DNA of 64,000 nt, from assembly GCF_000176035.2 (NCBI RefSeq), contig NC_015675.1:1116001-1180000 (forward strand), given 5' to 3'. The stretch comes from Mesorhizobium opportunistum WSM2075. Lineage in GTDB: Bacteria; Pseudomonadota; Alphaproteobacteria; Rhizobiales; Rhizobiaceae. This document shows positions 26,438 to 37,356 of this stretch, piece by piece (within the stretch, counting starts at the first letter, position 1; each line of letters begins with the position of its first letter). Below the pieces are notes generated by a model. The model was not told the DNA's origin. It was given only the letters and a program-made list of their open reading frames with translations, and searched no databases. Made by a program: the position numbers and the translations under genes.

Positions 26438-28855
26438 TTAGCGGCTATCCTGCTCGCCCGATGTGACGGAGAAGTCGACATTCTCCCAATCGCCGTTCCC
26501 GGGCCAGAAAAAAGTGAAGGTCAGCGTGCTTCCGCTGGGGAGGTCGGCGACGGGCAGATCGACAAGGTGGATGCCGAAAGCATTCTCTTCGGTCTTGCTG
26601 TCCTGGGCGGTCGTCCAGTTGTCGATGCTCCAATGCACCGTGGCCGGAGCCAGCAGCTCGACGCGCAACGTCTTGCCCCCAGGCAGCGCACGGATCTTGT
26701 TGTTGAAGCGCCATGTCCTGAACGGCGATACGGTCCTGTCCTCGATGTAGCGCTTCACGCCTTGCGGCGGCATGTCGAAGACCGCGCCGTCGCGCAGCGA
26801 GCGCAACAGCTTGATGTGCTCCGAATGGGCCCAGACCAGCGGCATGGCGCTGCCCGATGGCCTGCCGCGCAACAGTTCGCGCTCGGGCATGTCGACGCCG
26901 TCCCAGACCTGTTCCGGCAACAGGCCGCCGGTTCCGGCGGATCGTTCCAGCGTGTCGAGCAAGCCGGCGGCCTTGTCCTTGCGACCTGCCGCCAGTTCGT
27001 AATGGGCGCGCTCACCGGCGAGCAGCGGCCACGGCCGGCCTTGGCCGGTGCCGTCGAAGGGCGAGCCGTCCTCGTGCTCGCCATAGCCGTCGCCATTGTA
27101 GCGGTACCAGAGCGGCCCTTGCGGCAATGCGCAGCGCAATTGCGCGTCGATGACCTTGACGGTGTCGACGATGCGCGGATCGTCGGCGGCCCGGAGGCCA
27201 AAGCGGACCAGCGCCAGCGCATCCGGGCTGACGATCTCTTGCGCCGGCCGATCGGTGTCGCCAGGTGGCCGGTTCTTGATCGGGACAAAGCCATCCTTCG
27301 GCGAGCCGGCCTCGGCGCTGTCGGGCGGCGAGATGCGGACATAGTAGCCGTCGACGCCGGCCACCTCGCAGGTGGCCGTGGCGGTGACATAGGTCCAGCG
27401 CTCGACCTGGTCGTTCCAGACGTCCGCGGTCTCGCGCAGATAGGTTGCCGCGTCCGCCTTGCCGCAGGCGTCGAGCAGGTCGGCGGCGGCAAGCAATGCG
27501 GCGATCTCGACGGCGAGCGTGAACGGGCTGTAGCCGGCGTCCTCTTCCCAGCGGTCCTCGCCGGTCACGGGTCCGTTGCGCACGACATAGGTTGCGGCGC
27601 GCTCGATCATCGGCTGGAAGGTGGCGAGCCTGGTACGTGGCAGGTGCCCGGCGCGGTGCAAGGCATCGGCCAGCAGCAGCGGAAAGGCGCATTCGTCCAT
27701 CTGGATGCCTGGCCAATAGGCGGATCCGTCGAGCCAGGCGTTCTGCGGCCAATGACCGTCCGGCTGCTGGATGGAGCTGAGATAATCGAGGATCTGCAGC
27801 GCCGAGGCGGCATCGCCTGCCGCGAGAAATCCGCCCGCCGTCTCGACAAGGTCGCGCGGCCAGACCAGATGGTAGCCGCCGAGGTCGTCGTCACCCTTGT
27901 CGAAGCCCCAGGGGATGGACAGGCTGGCGACCGCCGCGCCCGGCTCCGTGATCGAGCGGTGCGTCGCCAGGACAGCGGTGCTGGTTCGATAGCTGTTGAC
28001 CCCAGACGCCGCGTGCCGATCCAGAGGCAGCAGCCCGGCCTGCCATTTGCGCCAGTTCTGGACGTAGGATTTCGCGGCAGGCTCGAAGCCCCGCTTCAGG
28101 CTGGCGAAGGCGTTTTCCGCGGCCTCATCCGGTGTCGCGCCAAAACCCAGCGCCAGCACGGCCCTTGTCCTGGCCGATGTGAAGCCTATCTCGCCGGTCA
28201 GCGCGACATTGCCGTTCTCGGCGCGCTGGCAGGCTGGATCGAGCTTGCCGGCATGGGTCAGTTGCTGCCAGCCGTCGGAGAAGCCGACATAGCCAGTCGA
28301 ACAGTCTCGCCAGGGCAGCGACGAAGCCAATGCCAGACAAGAGCCGCGCCCCGAGGCGAACAGCATGGATTTTCCGTCGTGGGCGCCGATCCAGGCGGTG
28401 TTGCCTATGCCGGCATTGACCAGATGCGGCGCCAGCAAGGCGTAGATGCGGTAGTCGCCAGCCGTGCCCTTGAGCGGCGTGAAGGTAATTTCCTGCAGCA
28501 GTGCGGCGCGTGCCGGGTCGGCAAGGATGCGCTTTTCGATGCGGTAGGCGCCATCGGTGGCGGTGTTGACCAGCCTGTAGGCCGGCACGCCGTCCTCGAA
28601 CGGCTCGATGGTATGCGCGGCATCGCGCTTTTCTTCCGAGAAGTAGCCGTCGGGACCGGTGACGAGCAGGCCGAGGTCGCGGGTGCAGGCGCTGTCGAGC
28701 CGCGGGTAGTAGACTTCGTTGAGGATGCCGTGGCTGATGGTGAACCAGATCTGACCGGTCGGCGAAAGCGAAGTGCCGACGCCACTCTTGGCGCTTGACG
28801 TCCAGCGCGCCGGAATTCCCGGGGCGCCCGGGGCATTTTTTGGCGTCACTGGCAT
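26438..28855 (-). CDS. Glucoamylase (GH15) family glucan 1,4-alpha-glucosidase
   Basis: An 805-residue protein with the bacterial glucoamylase layout: an N-terminal beta-sandwich (about 1-270, with GVGTSLSPTGQIWFTISHGI) and a GH15 helical barrel (about 290-690, starting YRTSTAVLATHRS and HLVWPRDLVETAGG). The likely acid is in EDRWEEDAGYSPFT (near 433) and the base in LPEQVWDG (near 645). No signal peptide is apparent, which suggests action on internal glucan. It would release glucose from starch- or glycogen-like chains for ppgK, zwf and gnd downstream. A C-terminal beta-rich tail resembles a glucodextranase-type domain. Confidence 0.92.
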   Translation of the reverse strand: MPVTPKNAPGAPGIPARWTSSAKSGVGTSLSPTGQIWFTISHGILNEVYYPRLDSACTRDLGLLVTGPDGYFSEEKRDAAHTIEPFEDGVPAYRLVNTATDGAYRIEKRILADPARAALLQEITFTPLKGTAGDYRIYALLAPHLVNAGIGNTAWIGAHDGKSMLFASGRGSCLALASSLPWRDCSTGYVGFSDGWQQLTHAGKLDPACQRAENGNVALTGEIGFTSARTRAVLALGFGATPDEAAENAFASLKRGFEPAAKSYVQNWRKWQAGLLPLDRHAASGVNSYRTSTAVLATHRSITEPGAAVASLSIPWGFDKGDDDLGGYHLVWPRDLVETAGGFLAAGDAASALQILDYLSSIQQPDGHWPQNAWLDGSAYWPGIQMDECAFPLLLADALHRAGHLPRTRLATFQPMIERAATYVVRNGPVTGEDRWEEDAGYSPFTLAVEIAALLAAADLLDACGKADAATYLRETADVWNDQVERWTYVTATATCEVAGVDGYYVRISPPDSAEAGSPKDGFVPIKNRPPGDTDRPAQEIVSPDALALVRFGLRAADDPRIVDTVKVIDAQLRCALPQGPLWYRYNGDGYGEHEDGSPFDGTGQGRPWPLLAGERAHYELAAGRKDKAAGLLDTLERSAGTGGLLPEQVWDGVDMPERELLRGRPSGSAMPLVWAHSEHIKLLRSLRDGAVFDMPPQGVKRYIEDRTVSPFRTWRFNNKIRALPGGKTLRVELLAPATVHWSIDNWTTAQDSKTEENAFGIHLVDLPVADLPSGSTLTFTFFWPGNGDWENVDFSVTSGEQDSR

Positions 28856-29064
28856 TCCGTTTCGGTCTCCTGACCCACTCCCTAGACAGGACCCGGAGCC
28901 ATTTCAATCATTGCACCGCAAGTTGATCGGCACGCCCTCGCTGATTGCAGTTGACAGCTCGCCGGCCTTCTGCACTTTTGTCTGACAATAGATAAAAAAC
29001 AGGTACGCAAGCGCGATAGTCACCAACAGCCCTCAAGACCAGCAACTCTCGGGAGGAGTATGAC

Positions 29065-30078
29065 ATGAAGAAGCTATTTGTCCTCGGCACGCTCGCAGCG
29101 GTGCTCACCGCCGGCACGGCACTCGCCGATACCAGCGGCAAGAAGATCGCATTCTCAAACAACTACGCCGGCAATTCATGGCGGCAGGCGATGCTCGACA
29201 GCTATGGCATCGTCACCAAGAAGGCGGTCGACGACAAGGTGGTCGGCGCGGCCGACATCTTCACCACCGCCGACAAGGAAGTGCCGACGCAGGCAGCCCA
29301 GGTGCAGAACCTGATCCTGCAGGGCTATGACGCCATCGTCATCAACGCGGCTTCGCCCGACGCGCTCAACGGCGCCATCAAGCAGGCCTGCGACGCCGGC
29401 ATCGTCGTCGTCTCCTTCGACGGCATCGTCACCGAGCCTTGCGCCTACCGCGTCGTGGTCGACTTCAAGGACATGGGCAAGCAGGAAGTCGAGCAGATGG
29501 CCAAATTCCAGCCCAAGGGCGGGAACCTGTTGGAAATCCGCGGCCTTGCCGGCACTTCGATCGACGATGCCATCCATGCCGGCATCCTCGAAGGCGTCGC
29601 CGCTCATCCCGAGTTCAAGATCGTCGGTTCGGTGACCGGCGACTGGGACCAGACCACGGCGCAGAAGGCGGTGGCGACCATCCTGCCGTCGCTGCCCGAT
29701 GTCGTCGGCATCGTCGACCAGGGCGGTGACGGCTATGGTGCCGCGCAGGCCTTCGCCGCCGCCAACAAGCCGCGCCCGACCATCATCATGGGCAACCGGC
29801 AGGACGAGCTGAAGTGGTGGAAGGAACAGAAGGAGAAGGACGGCTACCAGACCTGGTCGGCCTCGATCGCGCCGGGTGTGTCGACGCTCGCCTTCTGGGT
29901 GGCGCAGCAGGTGCTCGACGGCCGCAAGGATATTCCGCACGATCTCCTGGTGCCATATCTGGCCTTCACCCAGGACGATTTCGAGGCAGCCCTGCCGAAG
30001 ATCAAGGAGGGCGGCGTCGCCACACACGAATACACGCAGGAAGAAGCCATCGCGGCTATCAAAGCCAACATCAAGTGA
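29065..30078 (+). CDS. Ribose-type sugar ABC transporter, substrate-binding protein
   Basis: A 337-residue periplasmic binding protein (Peripla_BP_4). The signal peptide is [21 protein letters not shown], cleaved before [16 protein letters not shown] opening ([16 protein letters not shown]), [20 protein letters not shown] and [15 protein letters not shown] are typical of CUT2 ligand binders. The start has an excellent GGGAGGAG site. Substrate cannot be read. It begins a four-gene plus-strand operon, divergent from the glucoamylase, which hints at a glucose-derived or related sugar. Confidence 0.9.
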   Translation: MKKLFVLGTLAAVLTAGTALADTSGKKIAFSNNYAGNSWRQAMLDSYGIVTKKAVDDKVVGAADIFTTADKEVPTQAAQVQNLILQGYDAIVINAASPDALNGAIKQACDAGIVVVSFDGIVTEPCAYRVVVDFKDMGKQEVEQMAKFQPKGGNLLEIRGLAGTSIDDAIHAGILEGVAAHPEFKIVGSVTGDWDQTTAQKAVATILPSLPDVVGIVDQGGDGYGAAQAFAAANKPRPTIIMGNRQDELKWWKEQKEKDGYQTWSASIAPGVSTLAFWVAQQVLDGRKDIPHDLLVPYLAFTQDDFEAALPKIKEGGVATHEYTQEEAIAAIKANIK

Positions 30079-30121
30079 ATGTGGCGTTGGCATCCATGCC
30101 GGCAAGCGGATATCGTTGAGC

Positions 30122-31591
30122 ATGCCTGAAGGAAACGCCGACATCATCAGACTGAACGGCGCCGAAAAACAATTCGGCGCCGTTCGCGCGCTGGGCGGGG
30201 TGGATTTCCATGTCGGGCCCGGCGAGTGCGTCGGCCTGGTCGGCCACAATGGCGCCGGCAAATCGACGCTCATGCACATGGTGGCGGGGACCTTGATGCC
30301 CGACAGCGGCAAGATCGGCGTGCATGGCGCCGTCGAGGACAGCTACTCGGTGTCACACGCGCAGCAGCTAGGCATACGCTGCGTGTTCCAGGAACTGTCG
30401 CTGTGCCCCAATCTCAGCGTCGCCGAGAACACGCGCATCAACCACGCTTCGCTCACCGGCTTCGGCTGGCGGCGCAAGGCGGCCGAGCTGATCTCCGCCA
30501 AGCTCGACGAGATTTTTCCCGGCCACAGCATTTCGGCATCGGATATCGTTGCCGACCTGTCGATCGGCCGGCGCCAGATGGTCGAGGTCGCCCGTGCCTT
30601 CACGGTCACGCAAGATCGGCTCGACCTCGTCATCCTCGACGAACCGACATCCTCGCTCGACGCGCATACGGCCGGCCAGCTGCTCTCCTTCGTGCGCCGC
30701 TTCGTGGCCAGCGGCAAAAGCTGCATCCTGATCTCGCACGTCTTGGGCGAGGTGCTGCGCAATGCCGACCGCATCGTGGTGATGCGCGACGGCAAGGTGG
30801 TGGCGTCGGACGCGGCGGATGCCTTCGATCGCGACCGGCTGGTGACGGTGATGGGCGGGGCGGAGGCGCGCCGCAAGATCGCGGCGCAAGCCGCTGTCGC
30901 CAAATCCGCCGCCAGCCCATTGCGGGTGCGGGCGCGACCCGCCGCGCAGAAGGACGGCACCGATCTTGTCGCCCGTGCCGGCGAAATCATCGGCCTTGCC
31001 GGGCTGGCCGGACACGGGCAGACCGACCTGCTGCTGTCGATCTTCAGCGCGGCCTCACGCGCCAGGAAGGGCATCGAGGTGACAGCGCCGGTGGCGCTGG
31101 TGGCCGGCGACCGCCAGTCGGACGGCATCTTTCCACAATGGTCGATCGCTGAGAACATCGGCATCGGCTCGCTGGCACGCCTGCGCAACGGACTTTTGAT
31201 TTCGCCGCAACGCGAGGCCGAACTGGCGCGGTCCTGGCAAAAGAAGATCGGCATTCGCACGCCCGACATGAACAACAACATCTTTTCGCTGTCGGGCGGC
31301 AACCAGCAGAAGGCGCTGTTTGCCCGCGTGCTCGGCTCGGATGCGCAGATCGTGCTGATGGATGATCCGATGCGCGGCGTCGACATCGGCACCAAGCTCG
31401 AAGTCTACGACCTCGTGCGCGAAGAGGCCGGCCGCGGCCGCACCTTTCTCTGGTACACGACCGAAACCGAAGAGCTCGACAATTGCGATCACATCTACGT
31501 CTTCAAGAACGGCCGCATCGTCGCCAATCTGCGTCGCGACGAGTTGACCGAAGAGAAGATCATCCAGTCATCCTTCGGCGATGCGGCCTGA
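30122..31591 (+). CDS. Sugar ABC transporter, double ATP-binding protein (CUT2)
   Basis: A 489-residue protein with two ABC domains. The first has a full Walker A (GHNGAGKST), signature and Walker B ([15 protein letters not shown]). The second lacks the Walker A glycine-lysine motif ([16 protein letters not shown]) but keeps [16 protein letters not shown] and [14 protein letters not shown], as is usual for the RbsA/XylG type. I start at ATG 30122 ([11 protein letters not shown]), 43 bases after the binding protein. The first permease starts inside its 3' end. Confidence 0.92.
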   Translation: MPEGNADIIRLNGAEKQFGAVRALGGVDFHVGPGECVGLVGHNGAGKSTLMHMVAGTLMPDSGKIGVHGAVEDSYSVSHAQQLGIRCVFQELSLCPNLSVAENTRINHASLTGFGWRRKAAELISAKLDEIFPGHSISASDIVADLSIGRRQMVEVARAFTVTQDRLDLVILDEPTSSLDAHTAGQLLSFVRRFVASGKSCILISHVLGEVLRNADRIVVMRDGKVVASDAADAFDRDRLVTVMGGAEARRKIAAQAAVAKSAASPLRVRARPAAQKDGTDLVARAGEIIGLAGLAGHGQTDLLLSIFSAASRARKGIEVTAPVALVAGDRQSDGIFPQWSIAENIGIGSLARLRNGLLISPQREAELARSWQKKIGIRTPDMNNNIFSLSGGNQQKALFARVLGSDAQIVLMDDPMRGVDIGTKLEVYDLVREEAGRGRTFLWYTTETEELDNCDHIYVFKNGRIVANLRRDELTEEKIIQSSFGDAA

Positions 31592-32573
31592 GATGACGGC
31601 GGCAACACTCGAAAACGGTCTCAAGGCGTCCGCGGCGCGCGGCAGCGCGGCACGCGCGCGCCTGCTGCGCGGGTTGCTGCCGGCGCTGTCGCTGGCGCTG
31701 GTGCTCATCGCCATCGCCTGGCTCAACCCGCGCGCCATCAGCTATTTCGGGTTCAGCCTGATGCTGAACCTGGCGATACCGATCGCGCTGGCTACGATCG
31801 CGCAGATGTTCGTCATCGCGGGTAACGAGCTCGACCTGTCGATCGGCACCTTCGTCGGTTTCGTCGGCTGCGTCACCGCGACCTGGCTGAAGGACGTGCC
31901 GCTGATCGGCGTCGCCATACTGCTCGGCTCGATCGGCATCTATGCGCTGCTCGGGGCGCTGATCCATCTGCGCAATTTGCCGTCGATCGTGGTGACGCTC
32001 GGCATGAGCTTCGTCTGGCAGGGGCTGGCCATTCTTGTGCTGCCCAAGCCGGGCGGCAAGGCGCCGGACTGGCTGCTGGCGATCATGTCGTTCAAGCCGC
32101 CCTTGGTGCCGTTCCCGATCATCGCAGCACTGCTTATCGGCCTCATCGTCCATTTCGGCCTGATGCGGACCTCCTATGGCGTGATCCTGCGCGGCTCCGG
32201 CGGCAATCCGGCTGCGCTCAAGCGCGCCGGCTGGTCGCTGCTCAAGACCAAGATCGTGCTGTTCGCGCTGGCCGGCCTGTTCGGCGTGCTGTCCGGCATG
32301 GCGCTGATCGGCATCACCACCTCGGCCGATGCCAATATCGGCAATGGCTACACGCTGCTGGCGATCGCCGGAGTCATCCTCGGCGGCGGCGAGTTCGTCG
32401 GCGGCCGGGTGTCGCCGATCGGCGCGGTGATCGGCGCGCTGACGCTGGCGCTGGCCGCTTCGCCGCTGCTCACCTTCATGCACATTCCGCCCGACTGGCA
32501 GGTGGCGGCCAACGGCGCCATCCTCATCATCGTGCTGGCGGCGCGGGTGCTGATCAGCCGCAAAGAGAGGTGA
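31581..32573 (+). CDS. Sugar ABC transporter permease (CUT2)
   Basis: A 330-residue RbsC-type permease with eight to ten hydrophobic segments. The motif [20 protein letters not shown] is the conserved substrate-path helix, and [20 protein letters not shown] the cytoplasmic loop region of the family. It may start at 31581 (overlapping the ATPase by 11 bases) or at ATG 31593. The next permease begins 4 bases after its stop. Confidence 0.9.
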   Translation: MRPEMTAATLENGLKASAARGSAARARLLRGLLPALSLALVLIAIAWLNPRAISYFGFSLMLNLAIPIALATIAQMFVIAGNELDLSIGTFVGFVGCVTATWLKDVPLIGVAILLGSIGIYALLGALIHLRNLPSIVVTLGMSFVWQGLAILVLPKPGGKAPDWLLAIMSFKPPLVPFPIIAALLIGLIVHFGLMRTSYGVILRGSGGNPAALKRAGWSLLKTKIVLFALAGLFGVLSGMALIGITTSADANIGNGYTLLAIAGVILGGGEFVGGRVSPIGAVIGALTLALAASPLLTFMHIPPDWQVAANGAILIIVLAARVLISRKER

Positions 32574-32576
32574 GCG

Positions 32577-33524
32577 ATGACGCTGGTGAAATCGCTGGCC
32601 GGCAAACCGTGGATATGGTCATTCGTCGGCGCGCTCGTGGTGTGGCTGGCGACGATCGCCTTCACCGGCGGCTACGGCGGCGGCGGCATGGTCACGGCGG
32701 CACTGTCGCTCGCCGTGTTCACCGTCATAGTTGGTGTCGGCCAGATGTTCGTCATCACGCTGGGCCCGGGCAATGTCGACCTGTCGCTGCCGGCCAATAT
32801 CGGTCTTGCCAGCGCGGTCGCCATGAAGGTGATGGGCGGCAGCGATTCCATGATCGTGGTCGGCCTGCTGGCGGCGCTCGCCTGCGGGGCGGCGATCGGC
32901 GCGGCCAACTACCTGCTGATCTGGGCGCTGCGCATCCCGCCGATCATCGCCACGCTGTCGGCGAGCTTCATCATCCAGTCGATAGACATCAGCTATGGGC
33001 GCGGGCTGCAGATCAAGCCACCGCCGGGCTTCGCCAATTTCGCCAACTGGCAGATCCTGGGCGTTCCGGTGCTGGCGATCCTCACCGTGCTGTTCACCAT
33101 CGGTGCGGCCATTGCGCTGCAGCGCATGATCTATGGCCGCTCGGTGCTGGCGATTGGCCAGAACATCCGCGCCGCCTGGCTCGCCGGCGTCAATGTGGGC
33201 CGCATCCGTTTCCTCACCTACACGCTCTCTGGCGCGCTCGGCGGCATCGACGGCGCGCTGCTCGCCGGCTATTTCCGCGGCGCCAATGTCGATATCGGCA
33301 ATGAATATCTGCTGGCCTCGATCGCGGTGGTGGTCATCGGCGGCACGTCGGTCGCCGGCGGCAAGGCCAATGTGCCAGGCGTCTGGGGCGCGGCGCTTTT
33401 TTTGGTACTTCTGCTGACCATGCTCAACACCTTTGGGGTCAGTGCCGGCGTGCGGCTGCTGCTGACGGGGCTGATTATCGTTGGCGTGATCACGGCCGCA
33501 GGTGGGGAGAAGGCGCTGCGGTAA
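32577..33524 (+). CDS. Sugar ABC transporter permease (CUT2), second subunit
   Basis: A 315-residue RbsC-type permease. MFVITLGPGNVDLSLPANIGLA is the family motif and VIGGTSVAGGKANVPGVWGAA the loop near the end. Two different permeases instead of one pair suggests a heterodimeric channel. After its stop the gap of 125 bases to the next gene has no clear terminator. Confidence 0.9.
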   Translation: MTLVKSLAGKPWIWSFVGALVVWLATIAFTGGYGGGGMVTAALSLAVFTVIVGVGQMFVITLGPGNVDLSLPANIGLASAVAMKVMGGSDSMIVVGLLAALACGAAIGAANYLLIWALRIPPIIATLSASFIIQSIDISYGRGLQIKPPPGFANFANWQILGVPVLAILTVLFTIGAAIALQRMIYGRSVLAIGQNIRAAWLAGVNVGRIRFLTYTLSGALGGIDGALLAGYFRGANVDIGNEYLLASIAVVVIGGTSVAGGKANVPGVWGAALFLVLLLTMLNTFGVSAGVRLLLTGLIIVGVITAAGGEKALR

Positions 33525-33649
33525 TATTTAGCGCCTTCGCCGCCCTACAGCCCTTCCGGACAAGCATTGTGCCAGAGCGACGCGCGGTTCCCATTCGCGG
33601 CGCGGCCTAGTAAACCCTCCCGATCGCAGTCGGTCTCGGGAGGTTCAGC

Positions 33650-35722
33650 TTGTCCAATGTTATCAGCGTTACCAGGGACAATGATGTCGCCGTCGTCACC
33701 ATCGACAATCCGCCGGTCAACGCGCTGAGCTTTCATGTCCGTGAGCCACTGATGCAGGCGCTGGTTGCCCTGCGCGACGATGCTTCGGTCGCGGCAATCA
33801 TCATCGCCTGCGCCGGCCGGACGTTCGTCGCCGGCGCTGATATCACGGAGTTCGGCAAGCCGATGCAGCCGCCGGAGCTGCGCGCTATCGTGGCCATGCT
33901 GGAAACCATCGCCAAGCCGACCGTTGCCGCCATCCACGGCACCGCGCTCGGCGGTGGCCTAGAACTGGCGCTCGGCTGCCATTTCCGTGTGGCCGATGCG
34001 CACGCCAAGCTTGGCCTTCCCGAAGTGAAGCTCGGTCTCTTGCCGGGTGGCGGCGGCACGGTGCGGCTGCCGCGCCTGGTCGGCGCGGTGAAAGCATTGA
34101 AGATGATCGTCTCGGGCACGCCGATCGGTGCGGAGGAGGCGCATGCCGCCGGTCTCGTCGATGCCGTCTTCGAAGGCGATCTGTCCACACATGCCGTGAA
34201 CTTTGCCAGGGAGTTGGCCCCCAAGGGTGGTCCCTTCACGCCGGTGCGTGATCGCGATGACCGCCTCAAGGAAACCGACCTGGCGGCCTTCGATGCCGAA
34301 GCGGCGGATCTTGCCAGGAAGGCGCGGGGCCTCGAGGCGCCGATCGCCTGTGCGCAAGCGGTGCGCAATGCCGTTACGCTGCCCTTCGACGAAGCGCTGG
34401 CGGCGGAACGGGCGCTATTCGCTGGACTGATCGCCAGCGATCAGTCGCGCGCGCAGCGGCACCTGTTCTTCGCCGAACGTGAGGCGGCAAAGGTTCCCGG
34501 CAAGGACACGCCCAAGCGCAGGATCGCGCGCGTCGGCGTCATCGGCGCCGGCACGATGGGCGGCGGCATCGCCATGGCCTTCGCCAATGGCGGTTTTTCG
34601 GTCACTTTGCTGGAGACCAGCGAGGAAGCGCTGCAACGCGGGCTGGCTACGATCGAGAAGAACTATGCCGTCTCCGTTTCGCGCGGTTCCCTGACCGAGG
34701 ACGCCAAGCGTCAGCGGCTCGCCCAGTTCAAGGGCTCCACCGACTATGCCGACCTCGCCGACTGCGATCTGATCGTCGAGGCGGTGTTCGAGGACATGGC
34801 GGTGAAGAAGGAGGTGTTCGGCAAGATCGATGCGGTGGCCAGGCCGGGCGCCATCCTCGCCACCAATACCTCCTATCTCGACATCGACGAAATCGCCGCC
34901 TCGGTCTCGCGGCCGCAGGATGTGGTCGGCCTGCATTTCTTCTCGCCGGCCAATGTCATGAAACTGCTGGAAATCGTACGGGCCGACAAGACCGCGCCGG
35001 ATGCGCTGGCGACCGTCGTCGACCTGGCGCGGCGGATTGGCAAGGTGGCCGTCGTCGTCGGCGTCTGCCACGGCTTCGTCGGCAACCGCATGCTGGCGGC
35101 ACGGGGTTCGGAGTCGGAAGAGCTTCTCCTGGAGGGTGCGACACCCAGCCAGATCGACAAGGCCTTCACCGATTTCGGCTGGCCGATGGGGCCGTTCCAG
35201 ATGGGCGATCTCGCCGGCCTCGACATTGGCTGGCGCAACCGCAAGGCGCGCGGCCAGACGGCCGTCATCGCCGACACGCTGTGCGAGCAAGGACGCTTCG
35301 GCCAGAAGACCGGCCGAGGCTTCTATCTCTATGAGGCCGGCGCGCGGTCAGGCATTCCCGATCCCGAGGTGGAGGCGCTGATCCGCGACAAGGCGGCCGA
35401 GCGTGGCATCGCGCCGCGCGCGATCGGTGCGGACGAAATCATCGAGCGCACGCTTTATCCGTTGGTCAATGAGGGCGCGAAGATTCTTGAGGAAGGCATA
35501 GCTGCCCGTGCATCCGACATCGATGTCGTCTGGGTCAATGGCTACGGTTTTCCAATCGGCAAGGGCGGCCCGATGTTCTGGGCCGGTCTCGAAAGGCCGG
35601 CCAGGATCGTCGAGCGGCTCGAGTATTGGCGCCAACGGACCGGCAAGGATGTGTTCAAGCCGGCCCCGCGGCTTAAAGCGATGGCCGAGACCGGTTCCTG
35701 GGAGGCCGGCGCGACGGGCTGA
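33650..35722 (+). CDS. fadJ: Bifunctional enoyl-CoA hydratase/3-hydroxyacyl-CoA dehydrogenase
   Basis: A 690-residue multifunctional beta-oxidation enzyme. Residues 1-190 are crotonase fold ([45 protein letters not shown] and [14 protein letters not shown]); from about 295 is the dehydrogenase with [21 protein letters not shown] and then two 3HCDH C-terminal repeats ([14 protein letters not shown]; the catalytic His is in [10 protein letters not shown]). It hydrates enoyl-CoA and oxidises the product. The start is TTG with GGGAGG eight bases before it. No thiolase is adjacent; pcaF is 17 kb away. Confidence 0.92.
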   Translation: MSNVISVTRDNDVAVVTIDNPPVNALSFHVREPLMQALVALRDDASVAAIIIACAGRTFVAGADITEFGKPMQPPELRAIVAMLETIAKPTVAAIHGTALGGGLELALGCHFRVADAHAKLGLPEVKLGLLPGGGGTVRLPRLVGAVKALKMIVSGTPIGAEEAHAAGLVDAVFEGDLSTHAVNFARELAPKGGPFTPVRDRDDRLKETDLAAFDAEAADLARKARGLEAPIACAQAVRNAVTLPFDEALAAERALFAGLIASDQSRAQRHLFFAEREAAKVPGKDTPKRRIARVGVIGAGTMGGGIAMAFANGGFSVTLLETSEEALQRGLATIEKNYAVSVSRGSLTEDAKRQRLAQFKGSTDYADLADCDLIVEAVFEDMAVKKEVFGKIDAVARPGAILATNTSYLDIDEIAASVSRPQDVVGLHFFSPANVMKLLEIVRADKTAPDALATVVDLARRIGKVAVVVGVCHGFVGNRMLAARGSESEELLLEGATPSQIDKAFTDFGWPMGPFQMGDLAGLDIGWRNRKARGQTAVIADTLCEQGRFGQKTGRGFYLYEAGARSGIPDPEVEALIRDKAAERGIAPRAIGADEIIERTLYPLVNEGAKILEEGIAARASDIDVVWVNGYGFPIGKGGPMFWAGLERPARIVERLEYWRQRTGKDVFKPAPRLKAMAETGSWEAGATG

Positions 35723-35827
35723 TCACACGGCGGTCGATGAGCGATTTCGTCCGCGCGACTGCCCTGATCTCACGGGTATTGGTCGAAACGTAAATGCGCT
35801 TGGCGCGCCCTTGCCACGCCGTAGCTC

Positions 35828-37342
35828 TCACACGTGCTTGCGGCCGCCGGCCTCGCGGAACCAACTGTCGGGGTAGGGGTACCACCATTCCTGGATCGCC
35901 GGCTTGTGGTCGATGATGACCATCTTGGAGCGGCGGAAGGCATCCAGCCCCTGGCGGCCGAGTTCTCGTCCAAGGCCGGAAGCCTTCCAGCCGCCGAAGG
36001 GCAGGGCGTCATTGTCGATCAGCGGATTGTTGACCCAGATCATGCCGGCCTCGAGCCGTTCCGCGGCCTCATGCGCCTCGGCGAAATCGGTGGTGAAGAC
36101 GGAAGCGCCAAGCCCGAACGGGCTGTCATTGGCAAGCCGGATCGCCTCGTCGAAATTTTTTACGCGGCAGATGGCGGCGACCGGGCCAAAGCATTCTTCG
36201 CGCACGATCGCCATGTCAGGGGTGACGCCGGTGAGGATCGTCGGCTCGTAGAACCAGCCGGTGTTGTGCGCCGGCGGGATGCGGCCGCCGGTGACTGCAA
36301 TGGCGCCGTTGCGGATGGCATCGTCGACCAAACGCATGACCTTGGCCCGGGCCGCTTCGCTGACCAGCGGGCCGATCTCGGTCTTGTCCATGCCGTTGCC
36401 GATGCGCAGCGCGCGCGTCCGTTCAGCGAAAAGTGCGACGAAGCGATCATGAACTTGATCGACGACGAAGAAGCGCTCGGCCGAGGTGCAGACCTGGCCG
36501 GTGAGATGGAAGGCCGCGGTGACGCTGCCGGCCGCCGCGACCTCCAGCGGCGCGTGCTCGCTGATGATCAGCGGATCGCTGCCGCCGGCCTCGATGACGC
36601 ACGGTTTCATGCGCTCAGCGCAGGCGACCGCGACGGCCTTGCCGGCGGCGACCGAACCGGTGAAGGCGACGGCATGGGTACGATCGGAGGCAATCAGCGC
36701 CTGCGCCGTGGCCGCCCCGCCCGGCAGGCAGGAGACCAGACCTTCGGGCAGCGCGCGGAACACGGTCATGTAGTCCAGTGTCGACAGCGTCGTCGCCTCG
36801 GCTGGCTTGATGATGCAGGCGTTGCCGGCGGCGAGCGAAGCCGCCACCGTCCAGCACATCAGCAGGATCGGGAAATTGTAGGGCATGATGTGGACGGACA
36901 CGCCGTAAGGTTCGTAGCGCGCATACTGGAACGAACCGGCCTGCGTCGTGCCGGCGATCTTCCCGGCATCGTCGCGCGCCATCTCGGCATAGTAGCGGAA
37001 GATCGGCGCGCAATTGGCGATCTCGCCGATGGCTTCCGGATAGGGCTTGCCCATCTCGCGCACCATCAGTTCCGCGCAGCGGGTGAAGTCGGCCGCCTCG
37101 ATGGCGTTGGCGACGGCGTGCAGGTGCTTGGCCCTGCTTTTGGCATCGAGCGTCTTCCAGACTGCCTGCGCCGTGGTCGCGGCGGTGAGCACGGCGTCGA
37201 TCTCGCCGTCGCTGGCCGCCGTGATCGCGCCGACGGTTTCGAGCGTCGCGGGGTCGATCACCGGTTTTGACGCGCCGGCCATCGGCCGGTAGTCCGGATT
37301 GACGAAGAAGGTTGGCCGGTCAGGGGAGAAGTTCATGGACAT
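35828..37342 (-). CDS. Aldehyde dehydrogenase (NAD(P)+), amine-catabolism context
   Basis: A 504-residue aldehyde dehydrogenase. NAD site features are IMPYNFPILLMCW, AGNACIIKPAEATTLS and FTGSVAAGKAV. The catalytic Glu is in IEAGGSDPL and the nucleophile Cys in TGQVCTSAERFFV. Location at the end of the cupin/glycosyltransferase/Pot arm suggests oxidation of an aminoaldehyde such as gamma-glutamyl-aminobutyraldehyde (PuuC role), but the substrate is inferred. It ends convergently with the fadJ-like gene. Confidence 0.9.
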   Translation of the reverse strand: MSMNFSPDRPTFFVNPDYRPMAGASKPVIDPATLETVGAITAASDGEIDAVLTAATTAQAVWKTLDAKSRAKHLHAVANAIEAADFTRCAELMVREMGKPYPEAIGEIANCAPIFRYYAEMARDDAGKIAGTTQAGSFQYARYEPYGVSVHIMPYNFPILLMCWTVAASLAAGNACIIKPAEATTLSTLDYMTVFRALPEGLVSCLPGGAATAQALIASDRTHAVAFTGSVAAGKAVAVACAERMKPCVIEAGGSDPLIISEHAPLEVAAAGSVTAAFHLTGQVCTSAERFFVVDQVHDRFVALFAERTRALRIGNGMDKTEIGPLVSEAARAKVMRLVDDAIRNGAIAVTGGRIPPAHNTGWFYEPTILTGVTPDMAIVREECFGPVAAICRVKNFDEAIRLANDSPFGLGASVFTTDFAEAHEAAERLEAGMIWVNNPLIDNDALPFGGWKASGLGRELGRQGLDAFRRSKMVIIDHKPAIQEWWYPYPDSWFREAGGRKHV

Positions 37343-37356
37343 CCTCTCGGATCCGA

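Noticed and set aside
25289..28798. A 1169-residue plus-strand open frame
   Set aside because: Antisense to gnd and the glucoamylase, which have clear catalytic motifs; composition is that of a shadow frame.
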